The position numbers and the translations under genes are program-made. 64,000 nt of DNA from positions 1 through 64,000 of the forward strand of contig JROE01000009.1 in the NCBI GenBank assembly GCA_000783305.1, read 5' to 3'. Numbering within the stretch: the stretch's first letter is position 1; the number at the start of each line of letters is the position of its first letter. The notes under the pieces were generated by a model. It made no database searches. It saw only the letters and a program-made list of their open reading frames with translations, and had not been told where the DNA came from. This document shows, in pieces, positions 24,893-33,702 of this stretch. Origin of the DNA: Sphingobacteriaceae bacterium DW12. Lineage in GTDB: Bacteria > Bacteroidota > Bacteroidia > Sphingobacteriales > Sphingobacteriaceae.

Positions 24893-25990
24893 ATGAGCAA
24901 CAGCATTAAACCTATTGCAATATATTTACCTCAATTCCACCCATTTACAGAGAATGATGAATGGTGGGGAAAAGGCTTTACCGAATGGAGAAACGTTACT
25001 AAGTCAGCCCCCAAATTCAAAGGACATTATCAACCTCATCTCCCAAGTGATCTCGGATTTTATGACTTGAGATTAGAAGAAACTTTTATACAGCAAGCAC
25101 AACTTGCAAAAGAATATGGAATATATGGTTTTTGCTATTACCATTATTGGTTTAGTGGCAAACTTCTCATGGAAAAACCTCTAGAAATGATGTTGGCATC
25201 AAAAAAAATAGACATGCCTTTTTGTCTCTGTTGGGCTAATGAAAATTGGACAAGAATCTGGGACGGTTCTGAAAAATCGGTATTGATAGCACAGGATTAT
25301 GATGTAGAAGATGATCGTCAACATATCCAGTATCTAATTCCCTTCTTCAAAGACGAGAGATATATCAAAATCGACGGTTGCCCAGTCCTCACAATGTACA
25401 GAAGCGAACTCAATCCCAATATATCAGAGGCTACTCAGCTTTGGAGAGAGGAAGTCCAGAAAGCAGGTTTCAAAGATCTCTATCTTATTCGCATGGAGAG
25501 TTTTGAGAAAAATATATCTCCCGAGACACATGGTTTTAATGCGGCGATGGAATTTGCACCGGACTTCGGTTCTATGACCAAAAAAATCCTGAAAAGAAAC
25601 CCAATAGTGTATTTCTTGAAGAAGATTTTACATAAAACAGGACTTAAAGCCAATGCCCACTTCACCAACAGAATTCATAGCTATGACGAACTAATAGAAA
25701 AGATGATGGCTAAACCTATGAAGCCCTACAAACAATTTCGATGTGTAACACCTTCTTGGGATAATTCGGCAAGACGAACGACAGGAGCGACGATTTTTCA
25801 TGAATCTACTCCTGAGAAATTTGGCAAATGGGTATCCTTCGTGTCAGATTTTACTGACAGGAACTTTAAAGGCGATGAAAGAATATTTTTCATCAATGCA
25901 TGGAATGAATGGGCCGAGGGCAACCATATGGAACCAGACTTAAAGCATGGTCGTGCTTATCTTGAAGCATTTAGAAAAAACAAGCTGTGA
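24893..25990 (+). CDS. WbsX-like/GH99-like glycan protein, copy 2
   Basis: 365-residue paralogue of the preceding gene. The same motifs occur in the same order: KPIAIYLPQFHPFTENDEWW, GFTEWRNVTKS, FCYYHYWFSGKLLMEKP, CLCWANENWTRIWDG and INAWNEWAEGNHMEPD. ATG 24893 gives the same N-terminus as copy 1. An upstream TTG would add 22 residues read through the intergenic hairpin. Differences concentrate in the middle third (about residues 190-270), suggesting tandem duplication followed by a change in specificity. The 3' end, including the stop codon, lies inside the terminator hairpin. Confidence 0.9.
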   Translation: MSNSIKPIAIYLPQFHPFTENDEWWGKGFTEWRNVTKSAPKFKGHYQPHLPSDLGFYDLRLEETFIQQAQLAKEYGIYGFCYYHYWFSGKLLMEKPLEMMLASKKIDMPFCLCWANENWTRIWDGSEKSVLIAQDYDVEDDRQHIQYLIPFFKDERYIKIDGCPVLTMYRSELNPNISEATQLWREEVQKAGFKDLYLIRMESFEKNISPETHGFNAAMEFAPDFGSMTKKILKRNPIVYFLKKILHKTGLKANAHFTNRIHSYDELIEKMMAKPMKPYKQFRCVTPSWDNSARRTTGATIFHESTPEKFGKWVSFVSDFTDRNFKGDERIFFINAWNEWAEGNHMEPDLKHGRAYLEAFRKNKL

Positions 25991-26005
25991 GCTTGTTTTT
26001 TCTAA
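25971..26005. terminator. Bidirectional terminator overlapping two convergent gene ends
   Basis: A perfect 16-bp stem with GTG loop (left arm 25971-25986, right arm 25990-26005), built around AACAAGCT/AGCTTGTT with A/T runs. The stop codons of the plus-strand (25988-25990) and minus-strand (26004-26002) genes both fall within it. Confidence 0.93.
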
Positions 26006-26802
26006 AATTTCAATTTTAAATAAATCATTAGTGCTCGTATTGCTAATTTAACATCTCCTTTCTTTATAAACTGAAAAGCAGCTTTTTTTATATTTGCTTT
26101 ATCACTTTTAAACTTAGAATTGGCAATTTTCCAGCCATAGTGGGAAATAATAATACTCCATTTGTCAAGCTCAAAACTAGGATCTCCTTGTGTAGAACTT
26201 AGTCCGCCTCCTGCGAACCGAGCAATAGTCAAGGGTATATATATGGGATTAGTGGCCGAGATTGCCCTCAAGTTAAAATCATAATCTGCACAGACTGCGT
26301 ACTGAGTATTATATTCGTTATTGGCAGCAAAAAGTGTATGATGGTAAAATATAGATTGGTGACAAATATTGTGTCGAAAAAAATCTTCAAGCGGTATTTC
26401 ACCTTTATAAATTTCTCCATCCTTTGCCCATGGTGTACCTCCATCTATCATTACATTGCCATACACAAGTTTGGAATCAGCACATTTCAAATAAGCGGCG
26501 CAACTACTTAGAATATGGTCTTCAAATAAAGCATCATCACTACCTAAAAACAGAAACCAATCCCCCCTCGCTCTTCGTAGCGCCTTGTTCATCGCATCAT
26601 AGACACCTTCATCAGTTTCTGAATTAAAAATAATACGCCTATCACCAAATCTTTGGACTAAACTTTTTGTCTGATCGGTAGATTCTCCATCTTGTACAAT
26701 GATTTCATAATCTACCCAATCCTGCTTAATGATACTTTCAATACAGCGTCCAATAGTTCTCGCCGAATTGAAAGTGGGGATAATGATGCTAAAAAAAGGC
26801 AT
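26002..26802 (-). CDS. Glycosyltransferase family 2 (WcaE-like)
   Basis: 266-residue GT-A transferase. FSIIIPTFNSARTIGRCIES opens the fold, followed by IIVQDGESTDQT, DEGVYDAMNKALRRARGDW and FLGSDDALF, the motif set of the WcaE/TuaG-like group. A paralogue of the same group is encoded on the opposite strand at 27712. It starts 2 bases after the upstream glycosyltransferase stop on the minus strand, so the two are co-transcribed. It acts in surface glycan assembly; donor and acceptor are unknown. Confidence 0.92.
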   Translation of the reverse strand: MPFFSIIIPTFNSARTIGRCIESIIKQDWVDYEIIVQDGESTDQTKSLVQRFGDRRIIFNSETDEGVYDAMNKALRRARGDWFLFLGSDDALFEDHILSSCAAYLKCADSKLVYGNVMIDGGTPWAKDGEIYKGEIPLEDFFRHNICHQSIFYHHTLFAANNEYNTQYAVCADYDFNLRAISATNPIYIPLTIARFAGGGLSSTQGDPSFELDKWSIIISHYGWKIANSKFKSDKANIKKAAFQFIKKGDVKLAIRALMIYLKLKF

Positions 26803-26804
26803 GT

Positions 26805-27533
26805 CTAGCTAAATAATGATTTGATTTTTTGCAACAACGAAGGTTTGCTCTTTTTGTAATATTCTTTAATATGTCTCCAGTCGTCTCCAACAGGTTCTTC
26901 AGACTCATCAATTCTTTCACCTACAAATCTATATTTTTTTCTACTGATGGGAAATTTTCTACCCTCAAAGAATTCATCATGCACCGTTTTACTATCCTGA
27001 AAATCTTGATAAATAGTTTCGAGAAAAGTTTGGTCGACTCCGTATTCTTGATGTTGCTGACGGTCTACAAATTGTTGAATCAAGTCATACATCTTAAGAT
27101 ATCCGGATTTAATTCCCCACATTCCTCCAAGAATCCCCAATTTGCTGGCTCCAAATGGAATCTGATGAAAAGGATGATCTCGCATCACATGAAGAATCGT
27201 ACCATCGGCAATCCACTCTCGTACTGCTAGGGCCTCCCTTTTTGAAATACGAGAATCAGCGTCTCTAAAAATGGCTCTTTCACAGTCTTCTCTATCAACC
27301 ACAAAAAATCTCCAAAACAATGGATGAATAGATTCGTCGGTTATCAATACCAGCTCTACGTTTCGCTCCTTGAGTTTATCCAAAATATCACCTGGAACAT
27401 TCTTATCATGGAAAACAATCATACTCCACCCAGGATAAATATCCTGCAACGCATCTGCATTTTTGACCGCCCCAATCGTGTAAAGAGGAAGCTCTCCCCA
27501 AAGACTAAAAGAGAGATATTTCTTTCTATTCAT
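26805..27533 (-). CDS. Putative glycosyltransferase (GT-A-like)
   Basis: 242-residue protein beginning MNRKKYLSFSLWGELPLYTI. It resembles uncharacterised Bacteroidota proteins of polysaccharide loci: an N-terminal nucleotide-binding-like part (GAVKNADALQDIYPGW), a DxD-like AIFRDADSRIS and the later GILGGMWGIKSGYL and YGVDQTFLETIY. The DxD placement supports a GT-A fold, but no family is certain. The ATG at 27533 is chosen over an upstream TTG at 27569 because conserved-looking sequence begins there and the longer form would run into a terminator-like hairpin. Confidence 0.75.
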   Translation of the reverse strand: MNRKKYLSFSLWGELPLYTIGAVKNADALQDIYPGWSMIVFHDKNVPGDILDKLKERNVELVLITDESIHPLFWRFFVVDREDCERAIFRDADSRISKREALAVREWIADGTILHVMRDHPFHQIPFGASKLGILGGMWGIKSGYLKMYDLIQQFVDRQQHQEYGVDQTFLETIYQDFQDSKTVHDEFFEGRKFPISRKKYRFVGERIDESEEPVGDDWRHIKEYYKKSKPSLLQKIKSLFS

Positions 27534-27554
27534 ACATCTAGTCAGTAAATATTT

Positions 27555-27583
27555 TTCAAAAAAAAACACCTGTTTAAGCAGGT
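27555..27583 (-). terminator. Terminator-like hairpin in the leader of the minus-strand glycosyltransferase pair
   Basis: Read on the minus strand, ACCTG (27583-27579) pairs with CAGGT (27572-27568) and is followed by a T-run (complement of 27557-27566). It lies just upstream of the gene starting at 27533, with no minus-strand gene feeding into it, so it may act as an attenuator. Confidence 0.4.
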
Positions 27584-27711
27584 CGGATATATTTTATAGC
27601 AAGAACAAAAAATAAAATATACCCCAAATTGACGAATAAATATTTATACTTGCTAATAAATTCAAATATTAATCCATATAATGGTTAAGCATTTTTTTTA
27701 GCATTTGGTTC

Positions 27712-28485
27712 ATGAAATTATCGATTATCACTATTAATCTCAATAACAAATTGGGTTTAATAAAGACACTACAATCCATACAACAACAGACCGTTCAAGA
27801 TTTCCAACATATTGTTATAGATGGCGATTCTACCGATGGAGGTAAAGACATTATTGCAAGCAACACCCGTATAAACAACTGGATATCAGAAAAAGATTCA
27901 GGTGTATACGATGCCATGAATAAAGGTATAAAGCTAGCAACTGGTGAATACTTATTATTTCTGAACAGTGGAGATACCTTGTATGAAGCGCATACCATCG
28001 AAAAAATCTTTACTGATTTACATCTTGAAGATGTGATTTATGGTAATCTTCTGATTGACGACAAGGAAAGTCCATATGTGTACCAATTCCCAAAATCACT
28101 AAGCTTTAAATTCTTGTTTCACAATTTTCTAGGTCATCCATCAACATTCATGAAAAGACGGCTTTTTGAAGATTTTGGGCCTTATGATTTAACGTATAAA
28201 ATTGCTGCAGATTGGGCCTTCATGGTTAAGGTGATTGCAAAAGAGAATGTTACAACAAAACATATAGAACAAACTATTGCAATATTCGACATGGATGGGA
28301 TGAGTGCTAATCCAAAGAATGTACCCATAATGCTTGAAGAACGAAAACATTTTCTCCAAAGGACCTTCCCGCTTTTCTATGAAGACTATCTGAATATTCA
28401 GCAGAACGAACATGCTTTGGAAAGGATAAAATCATCGAAAGGTTTTAAGATATTGAGGGCCCTTGGCGTGAAAAAATTCAAGTAG
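27712..28485 (+). CDS. Glycosyltransferase family 2 (WcaE-like)
   Basis: 257-residue GT-A transferase. LSIITINLNNKLGLIKTLQS opens the fold, with IVIDGDSTDGG, EKDSGVYDAMNKGIKLATGE and FLNSGDTLYE, the same motif order as the gene at 26002. AADWAFMVKVI is a typical acceptor-side segment of this group. It starts with ATG 27712 after a 142-base gap from the divergent gene. It is convergent with the GT4 at 28547 and a hairpin lies between them. Confidence 0.92.
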   Translation: MKLSIITINLNNKLGLIKTLQSIQQQTVQDFQHIVIDGDSTDGGKDIIASNTRINNWISEKDSGVYDAMNKGIKLATGEYLLFLNSGDTLYEAHTIEKIFTDLHLEDVIYGNLLIDDKESPYVYQFPKSLSFKFLFHNFLGHPSTFMKRRLFEDFGPYDLTYKIAADWAFMVKVIAKENVTTKHIEQTIAIFDMDGMSANPKNVPIMLEERKHFLQRTFPLFYEDYLNIQQNEHALERIKSSKGFKILRALGVKKFK

Positions 28486-28540
28486 ATGTGTCCTGCAACA
28501 TTATCCTGAGTATAATGCTTGAAAAAAGGGACGGACACAT
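28486..28540. repeat. Nested hairpin between convergent glycosyltransferase genes
   Basis: ATGTGTCC (28486-28493) pairs with GGACACAT (28533-28540), and CATTAT pairs with ATAATG inside. There is no T-run. It may shield both mRNA 3' ends. Confidence 0.45.
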
Positions 28541-28546
28541 GCAATA

Positions 28547-29638
28547 CTAGATTAATTTCTGGTAAACATCGATAGTTTTATCCACACAATCGTCTAGTGA
28601 GTATCGTTGCAACTGTTTGCTCCCTTTTTTTACTAAATCGAGACGATAATCAGGGTGCATCAATAAGTACTCCATTCTTTCTACCAAAGAATCCAATTCG
28701 TCTGTTTCAAAATAGACAGCGGCATCTTCGGCTATTTCGGGAAAACAACTAGCATCGCTCAACAAAATTGGGCATTCATTTTTAAATGCTTCTAGTATTG
28801 GCAAACCGAAGCCCTCATACATAGACGGGTAGACAAAGTACAACGCATTTTTATACAATGTATTCAGTTGGTTATCGGTAGCAGCTATTTGTACCGTCCT
28901 ATCCAAAACATGGTGTCTATACAGGTGCTCTTTTTCAGCTATTTCCAGCGGCCCACCGGCCAAGACCAACTTAAGATTCGGATGTCGTTGGGCCAAAATA
29001 CCAAATGCTCGGATGAACAAACTAAAATTTTTATATCCATATCGACTACCAACATATAATATATACTCCTTGGGGATGCCCTCGACCTCTTCGTGAAAGA
29101 TGTCGTCAGTCAAGTCTATTCCATGATATACCACTTCTATTCTGTCATCTGCTATGCCATAGTATTTCAATATATCGTCTTTTGTCTGCCTCGAAATAGC
29201 AATGATCTTGTCTGCTTTATTGATTAGTAGTCGTTTTTGATAAGCGGTGGGGTCTCCCGGCGGAAAAAATTCGGGTAAGTTCTCATACGTCATATCATGA
29301 ACGGTTATAACTAGTGGCTTCTTCAATGATTCAATAAAATAGGGGTCAAAGTACGTCGGATGAAAAACATCTACGTCCCCATTAAGTTGGTTTTCAATAA
29401 CCGCTCTATTTTTGTGTAGGATTTTATGGGCTTTACGAGGGTATTTTTTTAGCTTTTCAGCAAAATTGAACTGTCTCAGGTTGCTATTGGGCAAGTAATA
29501 ATTGATATTACCAAATACGTCGAGCGAATAGGTAATCCCATCTACCGCGTCAATACCTCGCATCAATTCAACGAAATACCTAGATATTCCACCAAATTTC
29601 TGAGCCGTAAATATCTGATAATCATACAATACTTTCAT
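28547..29638 (-). CDS. Glycosyltransferase family 4
   Basis: 363-residue GT-B transferase. MKVLYDYQIFTAQKFGGISR is a typical N-terminus with the Gly-rich acceptor loop, then VITVHDMTYENLPEFFPPGD, LYVGSRYGYKNF and the donor-site signature YEGFGLPILEAFKNECPIL with both Glu residues. The ATG at 29638 is preferred because the domain begins there; a longer form adds 13 residues with no match. It is related to O-antigen mannosyltransferases such as WbaZ/WbdA-like proteins, specificity unknown. It is probably transcribed from its own promoter. Confidence 0.92.
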   Translation of the reverse strand: MKVLYDYQIFTAQKFGGISRYFVELMRGIDAVDGITYSLDVFGNINYYLPNSNLRQFNFAEKLKKYPRKAHKILHKNRAVIENQLNGDVDVFHPTYFDPYFIESLKKPLVITVHDMTYENLPEFFPPGDPTAYQKRLLINKADKIIAISRQTKDDILKYYGIADDRIEVVYHGIDLTDDIFHEEVEGIPKEYILYVGSRYGYKNFSLFIRAFGILAQRHPNLKLVLAGGPLEIAEKEHLYRHHVLDRTVQIAATDNQLNTLYKNALYFVYPSMYEGFGLPILEAFKNECPILLSDASCFPEIAEDAAVYFETDELDSLVERMEYLLMHPDYRLDLVKKGSKQLQRYSLDDCVDKTIDVYQKLI

Positions 29639-29896
29639 TCCAGAGGGTATTATTGTTTTAGTAAGAAGGTAACACATAGCATATACCTCAAAAAACTATA
29701 AAAGAAAGAGCGATGATTTGATAAGATACAATGAAGATTTTTCAGTTTAGGTCGCGTTTGTTTGGAAAAATATCCACGCCTAACTTACATTCACCCTTTC
29801 CTTTAATGTTGGAAGAGGCAAAAATAAAGCTAAAAATTCTAAAAACTCGGATTAATTCCAAAAGATTGACAAAAACAACTGGATATAAAAAATTTA

Positions 29897-30982
29897 CTAG
29901 AACTGATTCATGACTTGGACAACACGAAAAATCTCTTCTTCTGTATGTCCATAAGATATTGGTAAACTAAGGATAGTTTGATGTATCTCCTCTGATATAG
30001 GGTACTCACCTCCTCTCCACACTCCTTCCATGGCCTTTTGCTTATGAGGGGGTATAGGGTAATGCACTTCTGTCTTAATCCCATGATCCGATAAATAGTT
30101 ACGCAACCGATCTCTTTGTGGGTGCCTAATAGCGAAAATGTGGTACACGTCCTCAAATCCCTCTTGGATAGCGGGCAATACAAAATTGGGTTTAATCTCA
30201 TTCATATAAATGGAAGCCAACTTTCGCTTATGCTCAGTAATCTTATCCAAATATTTCAGCTTGACAGAAAGAAAAGCGGCCTGCAACTCGTCTAATCTCG
30301 AATTATATCCTACTTCTTCATTGACGTATTTTATTGATGAACCATAGTTGCGTAGTGTTCGTATTTTTTGGGATGCAATTGCGCTATTGGTGGTCACCGC
30401 TCCGGCGTCTCCCAAGGCTCCTAAATTCTTGGTTGGGTAAAAGCTAAAAGCGCCAAAGTCTCCAAAGCTACCTGCCATTTTTCCTTGATACCGTGCTGCA
30501 TGCGCCTGTGCACAATCTTCTATCACACAAAGACTATGTCGTTCTGCTATAGCCATTATAACCCCCATATCGCACATCTTACCATAAAGATGCACAGCTA
30601 GTATAGCCCTCGTTTTAGATGAAACAGCAGCTTCTATCTTTAAAGGGTCTATATTATAAGTACAAATATCGGGTTCTACTAAAATCGGTTTCAGCCCACA
30701 ATGCAGGATGGCCAATATCGAGGCTATATAGGTATTTGACGGCACGATAACCTCGTCTCCAATAGCAAAGTCGAGTTGTTTAAATGCCAATACCATTGCA
30801 TCCAGCCCTGAGGCTACTCCAACACAATGCTCGACCTTACAATATTTTGCGAATGCAATTTCAAATTGCTCTACCTCTTTGCCCAAAATATACCAACCAC
30901 TGTCTAAAGTGCTTTTAAATATTTCATGGTATTCCTCAAAAAAGGTTTGGTTACTTTTTTTTAAGTTTTCGTATGCTATCAT
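29897..30982 (-). CDS. DegT/DnrJ/EryC1-family sugar aminotransferase (FdtB-like)
   Basis: 361-residue PLP enzyme predicted to aminate a dTDP-3-keto-6-deoxyhexose. The Schiff-base lysine is Lys185 in SFYPTKNLGALGDAGAV, and IEDCAQAHAA, GVASGLDAMVLA and PSNTYIASILAILHCG are family motifs. It overlaps by four bases the FdtA-like ketoisomerase gene that would make its substrate. That pairing points to dTDP-3-amino-3,6-dideoxy-galactose (or -glucose). No acetyltransferase partner (FdtC/QdtC) is encoded here. It is the last gene of a four-gene minus-strand operon. Confidence 0.92.
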   Translation of the reverse strand: MIAYENLKKSNQTFFEEYHEIFKSTLDSGWYILGKEVEQFEIAFAKYCKVEHCVGVASGLDAMVLAFKQLDFAIGDEVIVPSNTYIASILAILHCGLKPILVEPDICTYNIDPLKIEAAVSSKTRAILAVHLYGKMCDMGVIMAIAERHSLCVIEDCAQAHAARYQGKMAGSFGDFGAFSFYPTKNLGALGDAGAVTTNSAIASQKIRTLRNYGSSIKYVNEEVGYNSRLDELQAAFLSVKLKYLDKITEHKRKLASIYMNEIKPNFVLPAIQEGFEDVYHIFAIRHPQRDRLRNYLSDHGIKTEVHYPIPPHKQKAMEGVWRGGEYPISEEIHQTILSLPISYGHTEEEIFRVVQVMNQF

Positions 30983-31347
30983 CTAATATAAGGTTCGTAT
31001 ATATAATCGTTAGAATCAAAATATTCGGACGCTAAAACCATGAGTATAGCATCTGATGTAAAATTGTACATCCGATGCCAATCCTTTGGCTCCAATATCA
31101 AACAACTATGTGGTCTATTTAGGAGAAAAGTATGTTCATGACTACCGTCATTATTATAGATTTCGCAACTGCCTTTAATACAAATAGCAGCTTGTAAAGT
31201 ATTATGATGCCGATGCCCCCCCCGAACGGATTCATTAACGCCGTAAATGTAAAAAATCCGCTTTACATCAAAAGGTACTACCTTTTCGATTACCGTAAGA
31301 TTGCCCCTCTCATCGGTGAATGTTTTCAAATCTAGCTGATAAGCCAT
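30979..31347 (-). CDS. dTDP-4-keto-6-deoxy-glucose 3,4-ketoisomerase-like cupin (FdtA/WxcM-like)
   Basis: 122-residue cupin of the FdtA/QdtA/WxcM C-terminal type, which converts dTDP-4-keto-6-deoxy-glucose to the 3-keto sugar. The catalytic and sugar-contact motif VRGGHRHHNTLQAAICIKG (His45, His47, His48) and the start FTDERGNLTVIEK are characteristic. It overlaps the upstream glycosyltransferase gene by 16 bases and the downstream aminotransferase by 4, so expression is tightly coupled. The sugar configuration (galacto or gluco) cannot be told from the sequence. Confidence 0.9.
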   Translation of the reverse strand: MAYQLDLKTFTDERGNLTVIEKVVPFDVKRIFYIYGVNESVRGGHRHHNTLQAAICIKGSCEIYNNDGSHEHTFLLNRPHSCLILEPKDWHRMYNFTSDAILMVLASEYFDSNDYIYEPYIR

Positions 31348-32336
31348 TTTCGTAAGAAATAAGATTGGTGATAGTAGCGATTAAATTGCCCTTTAATGAA
31401 TAGGAGATACATACGGCGAAGAGATTTACGTATTCGAGGTATTTCGATTGCCTCGTGAAATTTCCGAACTGCTTCAACTCTAGCCAATGCACGATCAGCA
31501 GCTTTTAAAGCATATACATAAGGGCCATATATATATTGTAAATCATTTTCCGAAAGTCTGTATACGGATGTTGGTAAGAAAGCATTGGCCTCGGCATATT
31601 TAAATGCATGGTAATGATAGAACACTACCGGAAAAACAACAGCAGTTGCCGTCTCTCTTCCATACAGGATACCGTCTCTATGTTCAAAATCATATTGCTG
31701 AACATTCCAAGGTGCTACCCCACCTCCTAAATGCTCCAACTCGTGCACACCTTTAAAACGGCTTGCCCAATCATCCAAATACTTTTGGTCTCCAAATTTA
31801 CCTTCTTCAATACGATTATAACACCACGCTATGCAAGAAGAGCGCCACCATTCAAGTGCAATCATTCCTTCTTCGGTATCTTTGAAACACATAAATTGTA
31901 CGCAGTATTTACCACTGGAATCAAATTGGTCATATTCCGGGGTGTAGCGATGTTCGGTAATTAGCACAGAGCGTTCTCCCATTTCGCCAAGTAAAACAGA
32001 AGGATCTGCGAAAAATAAAAGATCAGCATCTAAATAGGTACAAGAATCAAGTTGGTAGCTCTGTATGGCATATTTGATAATCGAGGGAGTACAGGTCCAA
32101 CAATATTCGGCCTCTGTACGTGAGGGTTTGATTGCCAACAACTGCTCGTCTTCAAAATCCGTGAGTGATATTATTGTGGCATATTGTAGATGAAGCTTAC
32201 GTAATGTTGAATAACAGACATCATCGAAGGCAAAAATATAAAGATGAAAGCTAGAGCAGTATCGTTCTAGAGAATGGTACATGGCTAGTCCTCGAGACAG
32301 ATATCGAGAATCGAATAGGGTACAATAATTGATCAT
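31332..32336 (-). CDS. Putative GT8-like glycosyltransferase
   Basis: 334-residue protein with a GT-A look. MINYCTLFDSRYLSRGLAMY resembles the start of GT8-type enzymes, and SCTYLDADLLFF is a clear DxD metal-binding motif (about residues 97-106). KFGDQKYLDDWASRF and HLGGGVAPWN match the later acceptor and His regions of similar uncharacterised proteins in capsule loci. It overlaps both neighbours, within the minus-strand four-gene operon. Substrate unknown, plausibly the aminated dTDP-sugar made by the two genes downstream. Confidence 0.82.
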   Translation of the reverse strand: MINYCTLFDSRYLSRGLAMYHSLERYCSSFHLYIFAFDDVCYSTLRKLHLQYATIISLTDFEDEQLLAIKPSRTEAEYCWTCTPSIIKYAIQSYQLDSCTYLDADLLFFADPSVLLGEMGERSVLITEHRYTPEYDQFDSSGKYCVQFMCFKDTEEGMIALEWWRSSCIAWCYNRIEEGKFGDQKYLDDWASRFKGVHELEHLGGGVAPWNVQQYDFEHRDGILYGRETATAVVFPVVFYHYHAFKYAEANAFLPTSVYRLSENDLQYIYGPYVYALKAADRALARVEAVRKFHEAIEIPRIRKSLRRMYLLFIKGQFNRYYHQSYFLRKWLIS

Positions 32337-33136
32337 AAGGTATGTTGTAATAAAAATCCTTTGTCATATCCCGCTAGCTCCCCGTCAATATACATATCTG
32401 CTTCACCGACGACATAAGATGAAAAATCAGCCAATATAATATACTGTGTAAAATGCTGAAGAAATTGCTCTTCATTAAAAAACCAAGCGGGATAAGATGC
32501 TTCATATATTTCAGGAGGAACTCGCTGAATAGTAAGGCGGTCTCCACCCGATCGAACAAAGGCTGTCCGATCGAATAATAAATACCGACACTTCATTTTA
32601 CTTAAATCTTCTAAGAATAGATGCGCGTATTCTAGATATTGCACAACACTAGATAGCATGATAACGTCTGGACGAACCTCAGCAATGCTTTCGCTAATTG
32701 TATGATAGAATTTAAGCTGATGATTCTCAAATTCCGCCCTCCCTATATCAACATAAGAAGGCTGTTCAACGATATGCCAGTGCAGACTGCTGAGGGGTTT
32801 CAAAAAATCTTTAACTTGAAAATATGTACTTCCCAACGAACCTCCAAAATCAAGCACCCGCAAGCTATTACCACATTGTGCAGCGATATATAAAAGACTG
32901 CTTATAACGGGAAACGGATATTCCTTTTTATCAAAAAGTACTGAATCACGTTCATATACGGCTTCACCATCGCGTACCTTTGCTAAAGAAAACCTAGTTT
33001 TTTCCAAAATGTTAAGCTGATCATAACCGGAGGTCTCCTCTTGAGCTGCACTCCAAGAGACATAATTTCCAAACCACCCGTATTTTGTCGGTATAGGCTT
33101 TTGGGTATTCTTCTTTTTGAAGAAAAATCTTTTCAT
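32333..33136 (-). CDS. TIGR04325-type methyltransferase
   Basis: 267-residue class I methyltransferase-like protein. The SAM-binding glycine motif is LRVLDFGGSLGSTYF (about 92-106), followed by HWHIVEQPSYVDIG as the acidic second motif region and VIMLSSVVQYLE. The family (TIGR04325, putative methyltransferase) is common in polysaccharide loci and is thought to methylate sugars or other groups on glycans. The acceptor is not known. It is the first gene of the minus-strand operon, with a 4-base overlap to the next gene and a long gene-free region upstream. Confidence 0.85.
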   Translation of the reverse strand: MKRFFFKKKNTQKPIPTKYGWFGNYVSWSAAQEETSGYDQLNILEKTRFSLAKVRDGEAVYERDSVLFDKKEYPFPVISSLLYIAAQCGNSLRVLDFGGSLGSTYFQVKDFLKPLSSLHWHIVEQPSYVDIGRAEFENHQLKFYHTISESIAEVRPDVIMLSSVVQYLEYAHLFLEDLSKMKCRYLLFDRTAFVRSGGDRLTIQRVPPEIYEASYPAWFFNEEQFLQHFTQYIILADFSSYVVGEADMYIDGELAGYDKGFLLQHTL

Positions 33137-33702
33137 AGTTTATTCCATTAATAATTGTAATACACAAAAGACATCTACACAGACAACACGGAATCAAGCA
33201 CATAACGCTAGACCAAGTTGAAAAAGTAAGCAACCTTATATAAAAGAAACAAAAACTAATAATCTACCATACTTTAGATTGAAACATCTATTTGGTAGCA
33301 TGACGAAAGTAATAGCAAAAATGCTACTACAGTACAAAGCAACGGTTTAAATTGGTAACATATTCAACAAAAAAACGACAGTGAATCCGTAAATTTATTT
33401 CCTCAAAATCAACAACATCTTTCCCTAACAAGAGCGCAAATCCTCCGTCAAAATCATTCTCTTTGATAGATGAAGTGTACTTTTTAACCTTCTTTCCACA
33501 CTATACAATAGTAAAGAGAGGCTATAAAAGATCCTTTAGACGCCTATGTCAAATGATAGTTTATTTGCAACAAAAATAATACATTTACACACTACTTGTA
33601 TATGGTTCTCTCAAATATATTATTTTTCTTTTTCACCCATCAAAATGATAAAAAATAAAGCCTTATCTTGCACTTAGACCATTTAGTGTAAAGCAATATA
33701 AC
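33137..33702. other. Gene-free AT-rich interval at the end of the glycan locus
   Basis: No credible gene is seen. It separates the minus-strand operon from sixA. Minus-strand -7-like boxes (CAAAnnTA on the plus strand) occur at 33571-33578 and 33612-33619, which would give a leader of over 400 bases. I see no terminator or long repeat. Confidence 0.45.

Noticed and set aside
28486..28540. Terminator between convergent glycosyltransferases
   Set aside because: The hairpin has no T-run on either side, so it was listed as a repeat instead.
29731..29913. 60-codon plus-strand reading frame between the GT4 and aminotransferase genes
   Set aside because: No family resemblance, very basic and low-complexity composition, and it overlaps the end of the aminotransferase gene on the other strand.
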